This document shows positions 33,721 through 44,539 of a stretch of DNA of 64,000 nucleotides, one piece after another. Source of the DNA: Salvator merianae (taxonomy: Eukaryota > Chordata > Lepidosauria > Squamata > Teiidae); NCBI GenBank assembly GCA_003586115.2, contig QVOM02000101.1:25152512-25216511 (forward strand). Reading direction: 5' to 3'. The position numbers and the translations under genes are program-made. Under the pieces are notes generated by a model. That model did no database searches. It saw nothing but the letters and a program-made list of their open reading frames with translations, and was not told the DNA's origin. Every line of letters starts with the position of its first letter. Position 1 is the stretch's first letter.

Positions 33721-34879
33721 ACAAGGAAGTTTGTGTCCTTCAGCATGCCTCCTTGTTCTATTCTAGTGGCTCCTGGACTGTTGGTAGACCTTATTAGAAG
33801 AATTTTGTTTTGTTTTGCAAATTTCGGTAACTATGAACCAGACATAAAAATAAAAGTGCACGGTGAATATAATGAACTTTTCAGTACATCCCCAGTTCCA
33901 GTGCAGAATACTTTATTTTATTTAGGACATTTATATATGGCTTCTTGTAAAACTTCTAAATACTTAGCATCCCATATCATTTGTACAACTTTGTAAAAAG
34001 GTCTGCTGCTGTCCCAGTCTAGGCAGCCATTTTAGACTGGTATATGCTCTGCCTAATGCAGAGGGAGCATGCTAACAGAGCCTGTGGCCTCTTTGTTCCA
34101 CACCAGAGTGTGTAAGAGAGAGACACAGAGGGGTCTATGCCTACACTATACTGAGATATAAGTGTGGAAGGCCCATATATGTGTACACACAATCACACAC
34201 ACACCCCACAAAACATTTTATATCTGTGTGAAAAAGAAAGCTCAAAAAGAAGAGGCTGTTGATTGCCACTAATGACATAGGGTCATTGACAAAGCATTAT
34301 TAAAGGATTTAGAATATGCACTGATGTGATAAAATGTTCAACTGCAAGTTATAAGAGATTGGATATTTTGCTTCTCTGACACTGCTGAACATGTACAAAC
34401 AGAATATCAAATTACTGTAGCAGCCTTATGAAAGAAGAACATTTGGTAAGGCATTTTTTCTTGTTAATCCAAATGAAAAGTTATTAAATATTCACGTAGA
34501 CAGAAAGCCACTACATTCGGTACTTATCTTCATGCAGTTAAAGAATAATTCTGAAATGAGAACAGCGTGGCTGTGCAGGTTATTATTTGCAACATAAACA
34601 TTTTAAAGCTTTCTCTCCTTTTACTCAAATCTAGCAATAATTGTTAGTATTATTAATCAACTGTCAGGAATTTAATTGTCATTATAGTCTGATAATAACA
34701 TACCTTAGCACATCACAAATACAGAGAGCAGGTTGACTTGCAGTATTAATATGAATGGGAAGATGAAAGTCAGATTATTTAAATAGACTTAATGAAATAT
34801 TCAGTCCAAATTGTGGCTATTCCTAAAGAGTTTCTTCATATCTTAAAGAAAAAGCATGTGAGAAAATCACTCAAGCCTA
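33721..34879. other. No gene seen; candidate conserved non-coding stretch at about 34540-34800
   Basis: 34540-34800 is A/T-rich but not low-complexity, has no repeat words and contains several TAATT/ATTA-core sites (GAATTTAATTGTCATTA). It would suit an enhancer of the vertebrate conserved class, but I cannot test conservation. Confidence 0.3.
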
Positions 34880-36815
34880 GAAAGGCCCCCAACTTCTAAT
34901 CTGATGAATATTTGATGAAAATCTCTTGCCAGGAGAGTGGGAAGCTGTACCATCTGTGCCTAGTGTGAGAGGCTGGCCTGCCCACCTCTTGGCCTCTGCT
35001 CCTGCTATCTGACACCATCTGTGACTGGCTGGACTCCAACTCTCAACTTCTAGAGCTGCTGGCTGTGAGAGCTGCTGGTGCATCTTTGCAGGACTGAGCC
35101 CTGCAAGGCAGCTCTTGGAAAAACCAACACCTACCCCCAGTAATTCAGCTGCTGGAGCTGTATACAAGGGCTGCCTGAGGAGACAGTCTGCTGCCAAAGG
35201 GATGGACATCAATGAGAGTCACCCGTTTAGGGTGCCACTTTGGGGAAAGCAAGGGTGAAAGCTACTCGCCCTGGTCCAGGACCTTGGGATTTTGTGAAAG
35301 AGGTTTTGGCGGGGTTTGGTGTTTTCTTAAATTGGGGAGAGGTTACATGTTTTCTGCTTAATATTGTTTTAGCTTATGTATTTGTACAGTGTCTGTTTAG
35401 GGGCAGGAAAAATGTGTCATACCAGGGAAGTGAGTGGGAACTGTGACAGAGGGCTACCATTGCTGTGGTGATGGGCAGGCTGAGATATGGGACTTGGAGG
35501 CGGAAGAGTTAGATTAGAAGGACTACAAGTGTTAGATGTATAAAAGCTAACAGTCCTTCTGAACTGTCTTCCAACCAACAGAGTTTGGGATGCCTGTCAA
35601 CAGCTCTGATAGTGCTGCTCTTGAAAGCCAGGTAAGTCCAGAATAAGATATCACTTATTCATGACTTGATCCTGCATAAAGGGGCTGATGATGGATGGAT
35701 GAATTGCATGGGCCCAATCTCACCCAACTCTGTCCCCCAAGTTATTCAGTGCAGCACAGTTCAAGAATGGTAGGGAGGAGGATCACTATAATCCATAGGA
35801 CTTCCATCTCTTTTGCCAGATGACCAATTTGGTCCAGGGAGCAGAGGCAGAGGCCATGTAACACGTGTTGTAACAGATTTGTAAGGCACTTTGAGGACAA
35901 AGTCACTCATATTTGTAGGGAACTGGGTGCCATAAATGGGAATAATCCAGAGGAAGATTCCAAATAATTGTCTGGTTCAGTTATTTTGGATCAGTTTAAA
36001 TTATTGAAGTCTGATGATGTGAACAAGCTGCTTGCTGGGGTCCAGCCAACTACATGGCCTCTGTATCCTTGGTCTTCTTGGTTGATAAAAGCTAACTAGC
36101 AGGGTATGACTAGGTGGATCCAGGGAGTAGCAAATGTTTCTTTGAGACATGGGGTTGCCCCACTGGCTCTTAAAGAGGCAGTGGTGTGTCCACTCCTCAA
36201 GAGGTCCATCTTGGATTCAAAATACTTAAATAACTTGTCCAGTGGCAAACATAACTTTTGGATCAAGGTATTGGAGAGGGTAATGGCTGTTCAACTGCAG
36301 GCATGCTTGGAAAAAGTTGATAATCTTTGGTTTCAGGTATAGTTATGGCACTGAAACCACCTCGACCACCTTGGTTTATGACCTTCTCTGGAAGAAAGGC
36401 AGGAGAAATTAAAGTTCAGGTGGAAGTGATGGCCAAGCATGCCTAATTCCAGCTACAAATGGTTTGCCATCTTATGACTTTTTCTGGATAGAGATGATCT
36501 GGCCACAGTAGTCCATGCTCTGGTAGCTTCCGGACTGGACTGCTGTAATGTCTAATGTGCTTTATGTGGGGATGCCCTTGAAGATGGTTCAGAGGCAGTT
36601 GTACAGAATGCAGCAGTGAGACTGCTAACTGGTACTGCTGGTCAGACACACATCATACCAGTCTTAAGAGAGTTGCACTGGATGCCAATTTGCAACTGAA
36701 CCCAATTCATGGTGTTAATTTTGACCTATAAGGTCCAACATGGATAAGGTTTCAAATATTTAAAGGAGCACCTTATCCTGTATTGACTTGCCAATGCCTT
36801 AAGATCTGCAGATGA
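34880..36815 (+). mobile_element. L2 LINE, 5' piece to mid reverse transcriptase, internally deleted
   Basis: From about 35690 the endonuclease words MDELHGPNLTQLCPPSYS and then GLPSLLPDD appear, aligned with the L2 at the window start. The rest of the endonuclease is missing, and FVRHFEDKVTHICRELGA (about 35875-35935) leads into the reverse transcriptase: VANVSLRHGVAPLALKEAVV, CPLLKRS and VLERVMAVQLQACLEKVDNL (about 36120-36330). A further jump drops the catalytic centre. The C-terminal part LDCCNV-like, VQNAAVRLLT-like and ELHWMPI-like words run to 36780. 34880-35690 is probably its 5' non-coding part. It continues after an insertion at 38275. Multiple stops make it inactive. Confidence 0.75.
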
Positions 36816-38274
36816 GTAATCAATTAAATTTCCTTAGCCCTAAACAGAATATAATTTTATTTGCAACATTATATGAAACTAAACTTACAGTATCAGTTAA
36901 AAACAATGCATTTAAAAGGTTTAACCTGTTTAAAGATTAAAATGGAATAAAATGTCAACCCTGTTAAAGGTCAAGCCCTGGGTGTGAGTTTTTATTTGGG
37001 GAAAATAGCCCACCCAGGCATTAGACCCTTTTTTGGGACCCTCGGCCAGGTTTTAATAATTCTAATCAAAATGGCATGAAAGGCCCTGATTTGCCTTGAG
37101 AAACACTCCAAACACTGCTCCATAATTAATCAGGGTTAAAACTTTATTAAATGGAGGACAGTCCTCAAAAACAATTAAAACAAAACAAAACCCACAAATA
37201 CAGACTTCTGTAGCTGAATCAGAACAAGATTGAGATTGAGAGGGGGATAGAGAAATAGGAAAGGGTTGTACAGCTCTGGAAAGCCCTAAAAAGGAAGCAA
37301 AGCAATGTTTTATTATCTGAGCTCAGAGCTTTGTATGGGAATAAGGTAAGAAAAGAGCCTATTTTTGCCTATTTCGATGCTAAAACCCCATTTTTCTAAA
37401 GGAGCATCCAGTTATGGTCCTCACCCTCTTGAAGTAGCTTGTCTCTTTTTCTTCCAACGGTGGCAGCGAGGAGGAGGAGGAGGCACAGTGGAGTGGAGCT
37501 TCTCTTTTGGATCCAGGAGGCAGCAGAAAGCAATGGATATCAGGAAAAAGGGGGTCTGAGCAGTTTAGCGCTAATTTACTGCTCCAAAACATAAGATTTT
37601 TATCCACATTGGGAGGATTTGCCCCTCCCTCCTGGTTTCACCCCAGGGCAGAGCTTTTCCTAGGCTATGATGCATTGATATTAATGGAGTTTTGCAGCAC
37701 TGGTGGGAATTTTGAGAGGATGGAATAGGGAGGAGTTTGTAATATTAGTGCATGTGTCATGGATACCCTTATTTGGTCTGTTTCCTGCCTCCCTGGCGTA
37801 CATGTGGGGATGAGGTAACAAACCTGAACTTGATAGTTTGCCTGATAGTGAATGCTAATAAATGCTAATGGGTTTTCTGATGACCTTTACTCAAGACATC
37901 CTCTTCAGATCTGGTCAGAACTAGTTTTGGAAGGATCCTATTGTCCTTTTGCTTACTGTAGTTTCAAAATGTTTACTGAAACAATCAGTCTTTTGTAAGT
38001 TGCAAAATACTTATTGGTAACCATTAATGTTTTAATGTCCTGAGCTTCTTCAAGAGCTGAAGGGAAAATGTTGGTACTTTTGCAGACAGCTTTTTCCTCT
38101 TACAAATGGATGCAGGAAGAGGAAAAACATGGGTAAATTCAGCCTCTCCAGAGTCAAGGAATTCTGGTCAGTTTCCCTGTATTTGGAACCTGATAGTTAT
38201 ATTTCAATTTGTATACAGTTATGTGCTCTTGTTATGGCAGGGCTACACATTCAGGTGTTTCATAACAACTCTTT
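36816..38274. mobile_element. Unidentified ~1.46-kb insertion splitting the L2
   Basis: The L2 C-terminal coding text stops at about 36815 (..LRSADE-like) and resumes at about 38275 (PTKYPAGLRIQGPRV). The segment between has no coding frame over 83 codons. It contains AAAACTTTATTAAATGGAGG and AAAACAAAACAAAACCC and a G/C-richer part (37440-37700) with GAGGAGGAGGAGG. I see no terminal repeats or flanking duplication. It may be an LTR fragment, an old retrocopy or several insertions. Confidence 0.5.
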
Positions 38275-38610
38275 TATACTACCTAAATCTTCCAACTAAA
38301 TATCCGGCTGGATTAAGAATTCAAGGCCCTCGTGTTTGTACCACCTTCAGCGGGTAAAGGGTTGCATACTTGGAACAGTGTTTTCTCAGTGGCAGCCCCT
38401 AGACTTGGAAAAGTCTTCCCATTCATTATATGCATTTAGAAGACTGCCAAGACACACCTATTAATTTTGGCTTTTGGCTGCAGAAACAGCTCTCTCTCAA
38501 CTCTCAGGTATGGTTATTGCTTTTAGTGGGTTCATTTAATTTGTTTTTACTGTTGTAACCCATCCTGAGACCTTCAGGTATAGAGCAGGATAAACATAAA
38601 ATAGATAAAT
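38275..38610 (+). mobile_element. L2 LINE 3' end (continuation)
   Basis: YPAGLRIQGPRVCTT leads to the untranslated part with TTTTAGTGGGTTCATT, ACTGTTGTAACCCATCC and TTCAGGTATAGAGCAGG, then AAATAGATAAA. It matches the minus-strand tail at 20330-20450. Confidence 0.8.
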
Positions 38611-39219
38611 GAAACTGGCTCACACCAAGGCTGCCAACACATGTGGATACCTTCTAGGGATTGTTTTCAACCAGGAGTAAAGCCGCTTCCTCTAGCAGCA
38701 TTTGCAATTCACTAAGGGATTGGAATGGAGTCAGTGAAACAGGATGGAGAAACTAATATTTGCTAGCAACCTGTCTCCCCTCTGGCTGCTTCTGAAACAA
38801 TTGGCTGAATTGTCTGAAACAATCAGTGCTTCATTCTTGCCCATAAAGAGAGATGAATGGGCAAGGGGAGGCAAAATATGGCACCCAATAGGCTACCTCT
38901 GGGCTGGAGAAAATGTGTTCCTTTCATCCCATGTCTTCAAAATTGCCTCTTTCTGATGAGGTAATGTTGGTGTTGAAATTACTGCTCATTTGCAGGAACA
39001 AAGAGTTAATAGTGGGACACCTCAGGGTAGAGATAACGTGGGCAAGCCTGCCCAGATGTTCCTAAGAAGTAGGTCTTAATCCCCTGTAACTGTACCTCAA
39101 AATCAGGATATTTATTCATCTGAGCATTGTCTAGTTTGACTGACAACAGCTCTGGGATCGCAAGCAGTTTTGAATTTCCCATGCTTCTTTTCAAAGAGGG
39201 GACTTCTAGCCCCTATATG
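38611..39219. other. No gene seen
   Basis: Unassigned; no repeat ends recognised. Confidence 0.3.
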
Positions 39220-39600
39220 CACTGGGTCTTTTTCTGGATTATGTCCTGGAATAGAGGCCTGCTATCCAATGCTGATGGGACCTGCCATAGTTCATATTGG
39301 CATGTGGATGGCAGATCCCTACTCTGGGATATAATCCAGAATGAGGCCCAGCACAGAATATCTTGACCATGCTGAACCCCCTCCCCTGAGACCTGGCATC
39401 TAGGAACATTTGGAGGCATGAGGGTGTGGCCACAAAGCTCATGCAAGCTTCACTGCTGCAGCATGGGCTGATCAGGATCATTACCATCACTGCAGACAGA
39501 GCTGATCCAGCCCATGCCTTCCCATGGTTGGAATCAGTAGGCCAGGTTATTCTGGATCCACTGATCCTGACCAAATGCAGGAAAGTGCAAAAAGGTCTGT
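39220..39600. mobile_element. MITE family B copy, decayed
   Basis: The left side reads CACTGGGTCTTTTTCTGG and the right side GGAAAGTGCAAAAAGGTC. Interior GGATCCACTGATCCTGACC and GAAGCTTGCATGAGC-type words (in reverse) are those of family B. Confidence 0.55.
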
Positions 39601-40109
39601 GAATCACTAGACTGGTCAGAAGAAGACATATATTTTTGTGGTGCATTCACAGAACAGACCCAAGCACCCAAATCGAGAGAAACTCATGGGTCAGTCTGGA
39701 TCACAGACATCACCTACAAAAAAAAAAGCTTTCAAATATGCTGCTTTATTCCAGGCATTTAGTCATAAAAGAAAGTAGCTATGCATGACAATTAATAAAC
39801 TTTTAGACTCATTTCAATTCTTTGTATTTTTTCCCCAGTAGTTTCTGTTTTATTCTTATGGAAAACCATTTGCTTTTGATTCCAATTCTGGCAAACAAAG
39901 AGCTTTCTGCAATTACCTGTAATATGGATTATGGTCCCCCATAGTCTCTCCAGGGCTTCTTCTGTCTGCACACTGGTGTGGACTAGAGAAGCCAGGCAGA
40001 GCATTAGTATGTCCCATCTGCACCAAATGGTGTGTAATCCAAATCAGGAAGTTCCTGATTTGGATTGTCACTGAACTTGATGTCACTGTGTACTACCTTG
40101 TGCCAGTCC
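39601..40109. other. No gene seen; family B-like piece at about 39895-40060
   Basis: AGCTTTCTGCAATTACCTG resembles a family B end, and the part up to 40060 holds a CCTGATTTGGATT inverted pair. Otherwise unassigned. Confidence 0.35.
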
Positions 40110-40545
40110 AAGGACCTTTTCACACTTGCCACCATAGAACAGTGGTATGGACCATACAACATGTACACTGTGGCCCTAGTACTTTCTTTCAGTGGCGTGA
40201 ATACTGCTAGCCTTGCTGATTCTTTACCATGGCAGTGTCTGGGCAGTGTCTAGCCACTGCCATGGTGACCACCAGGGCTGTACATCCTGCAGGTGTGATC
40301 AGGTGATCGCGCAGGTGCAATCGGGCAATCACATGGATCTGGTCAGTGAACATGACACGGCGGCTATGGTCATCCTTACAAAGGGTGGACACACTTTACC
40401 AGGAGCTGCCTACCAGCACAAATTTGTGCTCCACAGCTAGGAGTGATCAGGAGCAGCGTTATGCTGCTCTGGGCCTCTGCAAAATGAAGAAGCACTTTGC
40501 TCGCAAGCATCCTTGACATTTGCTAGCACAAAGTAAAACAGGCCA
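40110..40545 (+). mobile_element. MITE family A copy
   Basis: Left CCTTTTCACACTTGCCACC; right hairpin CGCAAGCATCCTTGACATTTG then AAAGTAAAACAGG. Interior GCCATGGTGACCACC, GTGTGATCAGGTGATCGCGC and CAGGAGCTGCC/AGGAGTGATCAGGAGC match the family. CCAAGGA stands on both sides and might be a target duplication, although its length is ambiguous. Confidence 0.7.
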
Positions 40546-40554
40546 AGGATCACA

Positions 40555-40770
40555 GAAGTATGTGCGGAAGGCATGCGTTCATTCTTGCTCTGGGGGTTCT
40601 AAGGCTAAGAATTTTCAATCCTAACTGTCAGAGCCATCAGAGGCTGGCTTCAAAACTTGTGTGTGCAGACAGCACTGTTCCTGTCTGGGGACAATCCATC
40701 CCAGTTGTGGGACAGATTGTCTGAACCAAGTTGCCTGTTCCAGATCAACTAAAAGTAAATGCAGAAATGC
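40555..40770. mobile_element. MITE family B fragment
   Basis: Right end AAGTAAATGCAGAAATGC and interior CAGAGCCATCAGAGGCTGGC fit family B; the left end GTATGTGCGGAAGGC is weak. Confidence 0.4.
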
Positions 40771-40784
40771 AGCATGTGATTTAG

Positions 40785-40975
40785 AAGCACCTTAGAGATG
40801 GTAGTGTTTGCGGTGCTTATATTTCCATTCCATCTCCGATCTACCGTTTCTAGCCTAGAACATCCATGAGAGGGGGGGGGGAGGCAAACTGGTATGTGAA
40901 TGACCCCACAGGACAAACATCTCTAAGCTGTCTTCAAGTTGTCTCAAAAGTACATGAGCACGGGCCCTGCGCAGA
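40785..40975. repeat. Interspersed repeat family F, copy 2
   Basis: CCATTCCATCTCCGATC and TCTAGCCTAGAACATCCATG correspond to the reverse complement of 2930-3015. Confidence 0.5.
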
Positions 40976-42940
40976 CAGGGCTTAAAATGTGGGATTATTC
41001 TGGGGCTGTGTTGGAATTGCCACATGTATCAATATACAAAAGAATGAGTACATATACATATGACTAAATATTCTTAGCAGCATTTGTGGAGACTGGGTAT
41101 AAACAAACAGTGTTCATGTGTATTTTGCACATTTGAATAGGTCTGGAAAACAAAAAATCCTTACCAGTGGAATTTGGTATGAATTAAGAAATGTGTTCAA
41201 GCAAAAATCCATTCTCCAAAGCCATTAAAGCAGGAATTGAATTTTTTTGGCCTATCTACAGTCATCCTTTGATCAGCATTCCTTCTTATATTGAGGGAAT
41301 GCCATGGCCTGTATTAACCCTTCTACTGATCTATCAAATCAGGAGAGCTTAGCAATGCATGATTTACTAAGAAACTCATTGGGAAGGCTTCTCTAAACAT
41401 ACATTTACGCTTCAACAAAAGATGTTTAGCAGCAATGGGAGCAATCTGGAGCAGAATTTTTATTGGCAAGGAAAAAGTTAAACTCATTTATATTCCCACT
41501 TTTTAGCCATATAAAAATATTTAGAAGTTTACATGTGATGGTTTGTATTTGATAAATTGAAATGGTAGTCTATAAGAAGCATATTAGTTAGGTCAAACTC
41601 TTGCAAAGTAGATTTATATTACTATGACAAATAATGTGTAAACAAGTATTGTTATCAGATGTCTGAGAACCAGCAGTGCTATTGAATATGACACATTATC
41701 GTTCTCTAATGTGTATTTTCTTTCTTTATACAGTTTTCTTGACATTTATAAAATCTCAAATCATTTACAAATATAGAAGGAAGTGGTGTTATACAGCAAA
41801 CAAATTATAACCTAAAAGTGAAAGGCTCCATCTGTTCCTTCCATATAAACAGACTAATTTTTAATAAGGAATTATACAGTTATTTAAAAACAAAAGAAAA
41901 CAAAATCAGAAAAAACACACAAAACCATATACAGCTATTGAAAGATATTGGAAATAATAAATCTCTTTCCCTTAAAAACAAACTGTCAAAATGAAATTAT
42001 TGTTGTTCTGGGCAGCATTTACAAAACAACAGTTTTCTTATAAGTTGGGTAAATACCAACTATTAGATATTTCATTATGCACTAGAGAAATCTGTGTTAC
42101 TTTCAATCTGGCAAATATTTTTTTAAAACAACAACAAACAAAAATTAATTCTGGGTCTTATTTGTGGGTAGCGAGTTGATGAGATTATAAACATTACCCA
42201 AGTATGTCTAATATGTATCAAGTCCCAGATGGCTTTTCAGAGCCATAAATAAAGGGCACTGGAAAACTAAATGTATTGATATCTCTGTCTTTAAAAGAAA
42301 CCATCTGTTTCCAGCATGTATAATGATGCTGAAGTGTTGTAGCTCTGTCTAACTGTAATTAGTTTTACAAGCTGTTTTCAACCTCCAAGACTGGCCATTT
42401 AAAGAAACCAAGTAAGTGGAGTGTGTGATAAGATGGAAAAGTCTGCTTGCACAGAATTACATACTTTCTTACCAGCCAAAACAGTTGAGACTGATTTATT
42501 TGAAAATTATTTCTACTGAATGCTAAAATCTGTTATTGCAAGCATAAAAGAGCAACAACAGAAAATCAAGTTAACTCAAATCTCAAAGAACTGATTTGAG
42601 CAAGTCAGACTGAGGCTGCAACCAGATGGACAAAAAAGGACACCTGGTGAGGGCTCTGGGGATGTGGGAACCAGATCTCCTGCCCTCATACGGCCTGCAT
42701 CCAGCCTTCAAGGTGAGAAATCCACCCTTAGAAGTATCTCAGCAGACATCCTGAGGATGGATTTCACCCTTGTGCATTCCTGCTGCCACTAACAAGAGTG
42801 GCCATTTTTCAACTGGTGAAATTAAGTACTGGACAAAAACAGCTGACTGTCTGAGCTCTAAGACTAATCTGCATATTCCCAGTGCATTCTGGGAGGAGGC
42901 AGGAAGTCACTGCGAGTGAAGAGGGTGCCAGGAAGAAGAT
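40976..42940. other. No gene seen; largest repeat-poor stretch of the window
   Basis: Mostly A/T-rich, single-copy-looking. 42290-42480 has balanced composition with CTAACTGTAATTAG and might be conserved non-coding DNA. 42620-42900 has MITE-like texture (CCTCAAGG..CCTTGAGG fragments) but no clear ends. Confidence 0.3.
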
Positions 42941-43210
42941 CATAGAATCATAGAATCATAGAATCATAGAATCATAGAGTTGGAAGGGACCTCCAGGGTC
43001 ATCGAGTCCAACCCCCTGCTCAATGCAGGATTCACTACACCATCCTAGACAGATATCTGTCCAGCCTTTCCTTGAAGATCTCCAGTGAAGGAGAGTCCAC
43101 CACCTCCTGTGGTAACCTGTTCCATTGACTGATTGCCCTTACGGTCAGAAAATTTTTCCTAATATCTAGCCTGTATCTATTCCCTTGAAGTTTCATCCCA
43201 TTGTTTCTAG
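42941..43210 (-). mobile_element. CR1 LINE 3' end, 5' truncated
   Basis: Five tandem ATCATAGA octamers at the left are the reverse complement of the CR1 3' microsatellite. The sequence up to TTGTTTCTAG at 43210 is the inverted, roughly 93% identical (by eye) counterpart of 47092-47337. Confidence 0.92.
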
Positions 43211-43363
43211 ATAGCTGGGAGGAAACCAGTGAGCCATGTGCCTAACGGCATGCGATTTTATTTTTTTAAAAAAAATCTCGATTAAATTTTTAGTTAACGA
43301 ACATCGGAAGTATGCTGCACTGTTTAATATCTCACAAGAGGATGCCAACCAACTGCAGATAAC

Positions 43364-44393
43364 ATGGAGAAAGAGAGAAGCCTTGTAGTTAGCTGCAAGG
43401 AGTGTAATATGATGATACTTCTACCAGAAGAGAACCCTAATTACACCTGCCACAAATGCAAGCTTGTGTCTTTGCTGGAAGAGAAAGTGCAAGAAGAAGA
43501 AGAACTTGGTTTTTATACCCCACTTTCTCGGCCGAAGCTGACTCAAAGCGGCTTACAAGGTTGTTTTTCGCCTGAAGGCTTACATCTATCTATCTTCCGC
43601 ATCACACAAAGTGATGCTCCCTATTTATCTACTTGCAAATACTTGCTTTCGGACAACTAGCCACTTGAGGAGAGAGTGGCTACTTTGAAGCTCAGTAGGG
43701 AGAACTTCCTGGATAGAACGGAAGAAGCACTTCAAAACGATCATAGAGAAGACAACATCAGAGAACCTGTGGAAGCTCAGGAACGGAAGCATGTGACCAA
43801 AAGAAGCAGGAGGATAAGGAGAGAGTCAGCAACTGTACAGCTTGAAAACCAATACCAGGCTTTCACAGAGGAGAATAATCAGGAAGTTCAGAAAGATTTG
43901 GTGTGCAATACAAAACCTCTTGAACTGAAAAAAAGAAAAGATGCTGAGAAGTAGAATAGGAGACTGGTGGTTGTGGGGGATTCCTTATTGAGGGGAACAG
44001 AGGCAGCTGTGTGCAGACCCGGCATGACCTCACGAGAAGTGAGTTGCCTTCCCGGTGCACGAATCAAAGGTGTAACCGAGAGGCTGCCAAGACTCTTCAG
44101 TCCTACAGACTATTACCCATTCCTACTAATACATGTAAGAACAAATGACACTGCAGGAAGGAAGTTTGAAGCTATCTGCAGAGACTTTGAAGACCTAGGC
44201 AGGAAAGTGAAGGAACTGGGAGCACAAGTTGTCTTCTCAATGGTGCTACCAGCAAGGATTTGGATTTCTAGACCATGGACTAAACCGCTTATATGATGGA
44301 CTCCTTGCAACAGATGGGCTCCATCTTACAAAGACAGGAAAGCACATATTTGGCAGGAGACTGGCTGCACTCATCAGGAGAGCTTTAAACTAG
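43364..44393 (+). pseudogene. CR1 ORF1: zinc-binding N terminus plus SGNH/GDSL esterase-like domain, broken
   Basis: CR1 ORF1 is thought to bind nucleic acid and carries an esterase-like domain. The frame starts MEKERSLVVSCKECNMMI. The cysteines CKEC..CHKC (residues about 11-14 and 34-37) form the zinc-binding motif. A repeat insertion (43495-43660) follows, then a charged, coiled-coil-like stretch. The esterase begins VVGDSLLRGTE (GDSL block, about 43970). The block usually written GxND appears as HVRTNDT (about 44135), so the conserved glycine is changed. After a frameshift near 44290 the histidine block reads DGLHLTKTGKH. A stop at about 43652 and another at 43952 split it into three frames. 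Inactive as it stands. Confidence 0.9.
43495..43660 (+). mobile_element. Short retroposon-like insertion in CR1 ORF1
   Basis: TTTTTATACCCCACTTTCTC followed by CTCAAAGCGGCTTACAA is typical text of a dispersed reptile repeat and has no place in CR1 ORF1. The ORF1 text breaks at EEKVQ and resumes at LEERVATLKL, so the insert is about 165 bp. ACTTG stands near both junctions and may be part of a target duplication. The insertion leaves the upstream frame open for some 50 codons before a stop. Confidence 0.7.
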
Positions 44394-44539
44394 GGCGAAA
44401 GGGGAAGGGAAGTAAAAGTCCAGAGAAAGATAAGCAGCTAATGAATACAGATGAGGATCTTGCTACCAGAAATGAAAGTAAGGAACAAAGACAAACAGTT
44501 TGGAAGGAAACTAGAGGAGTCAAGCCTGTAAGAGACATT

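Noticed and set aside
42941..42982. Tandem ATCATAGA as a CRISPR-like array
   Set aside because: These are contiguous 8-bp units without spacers, the known 3' tail of CR1.
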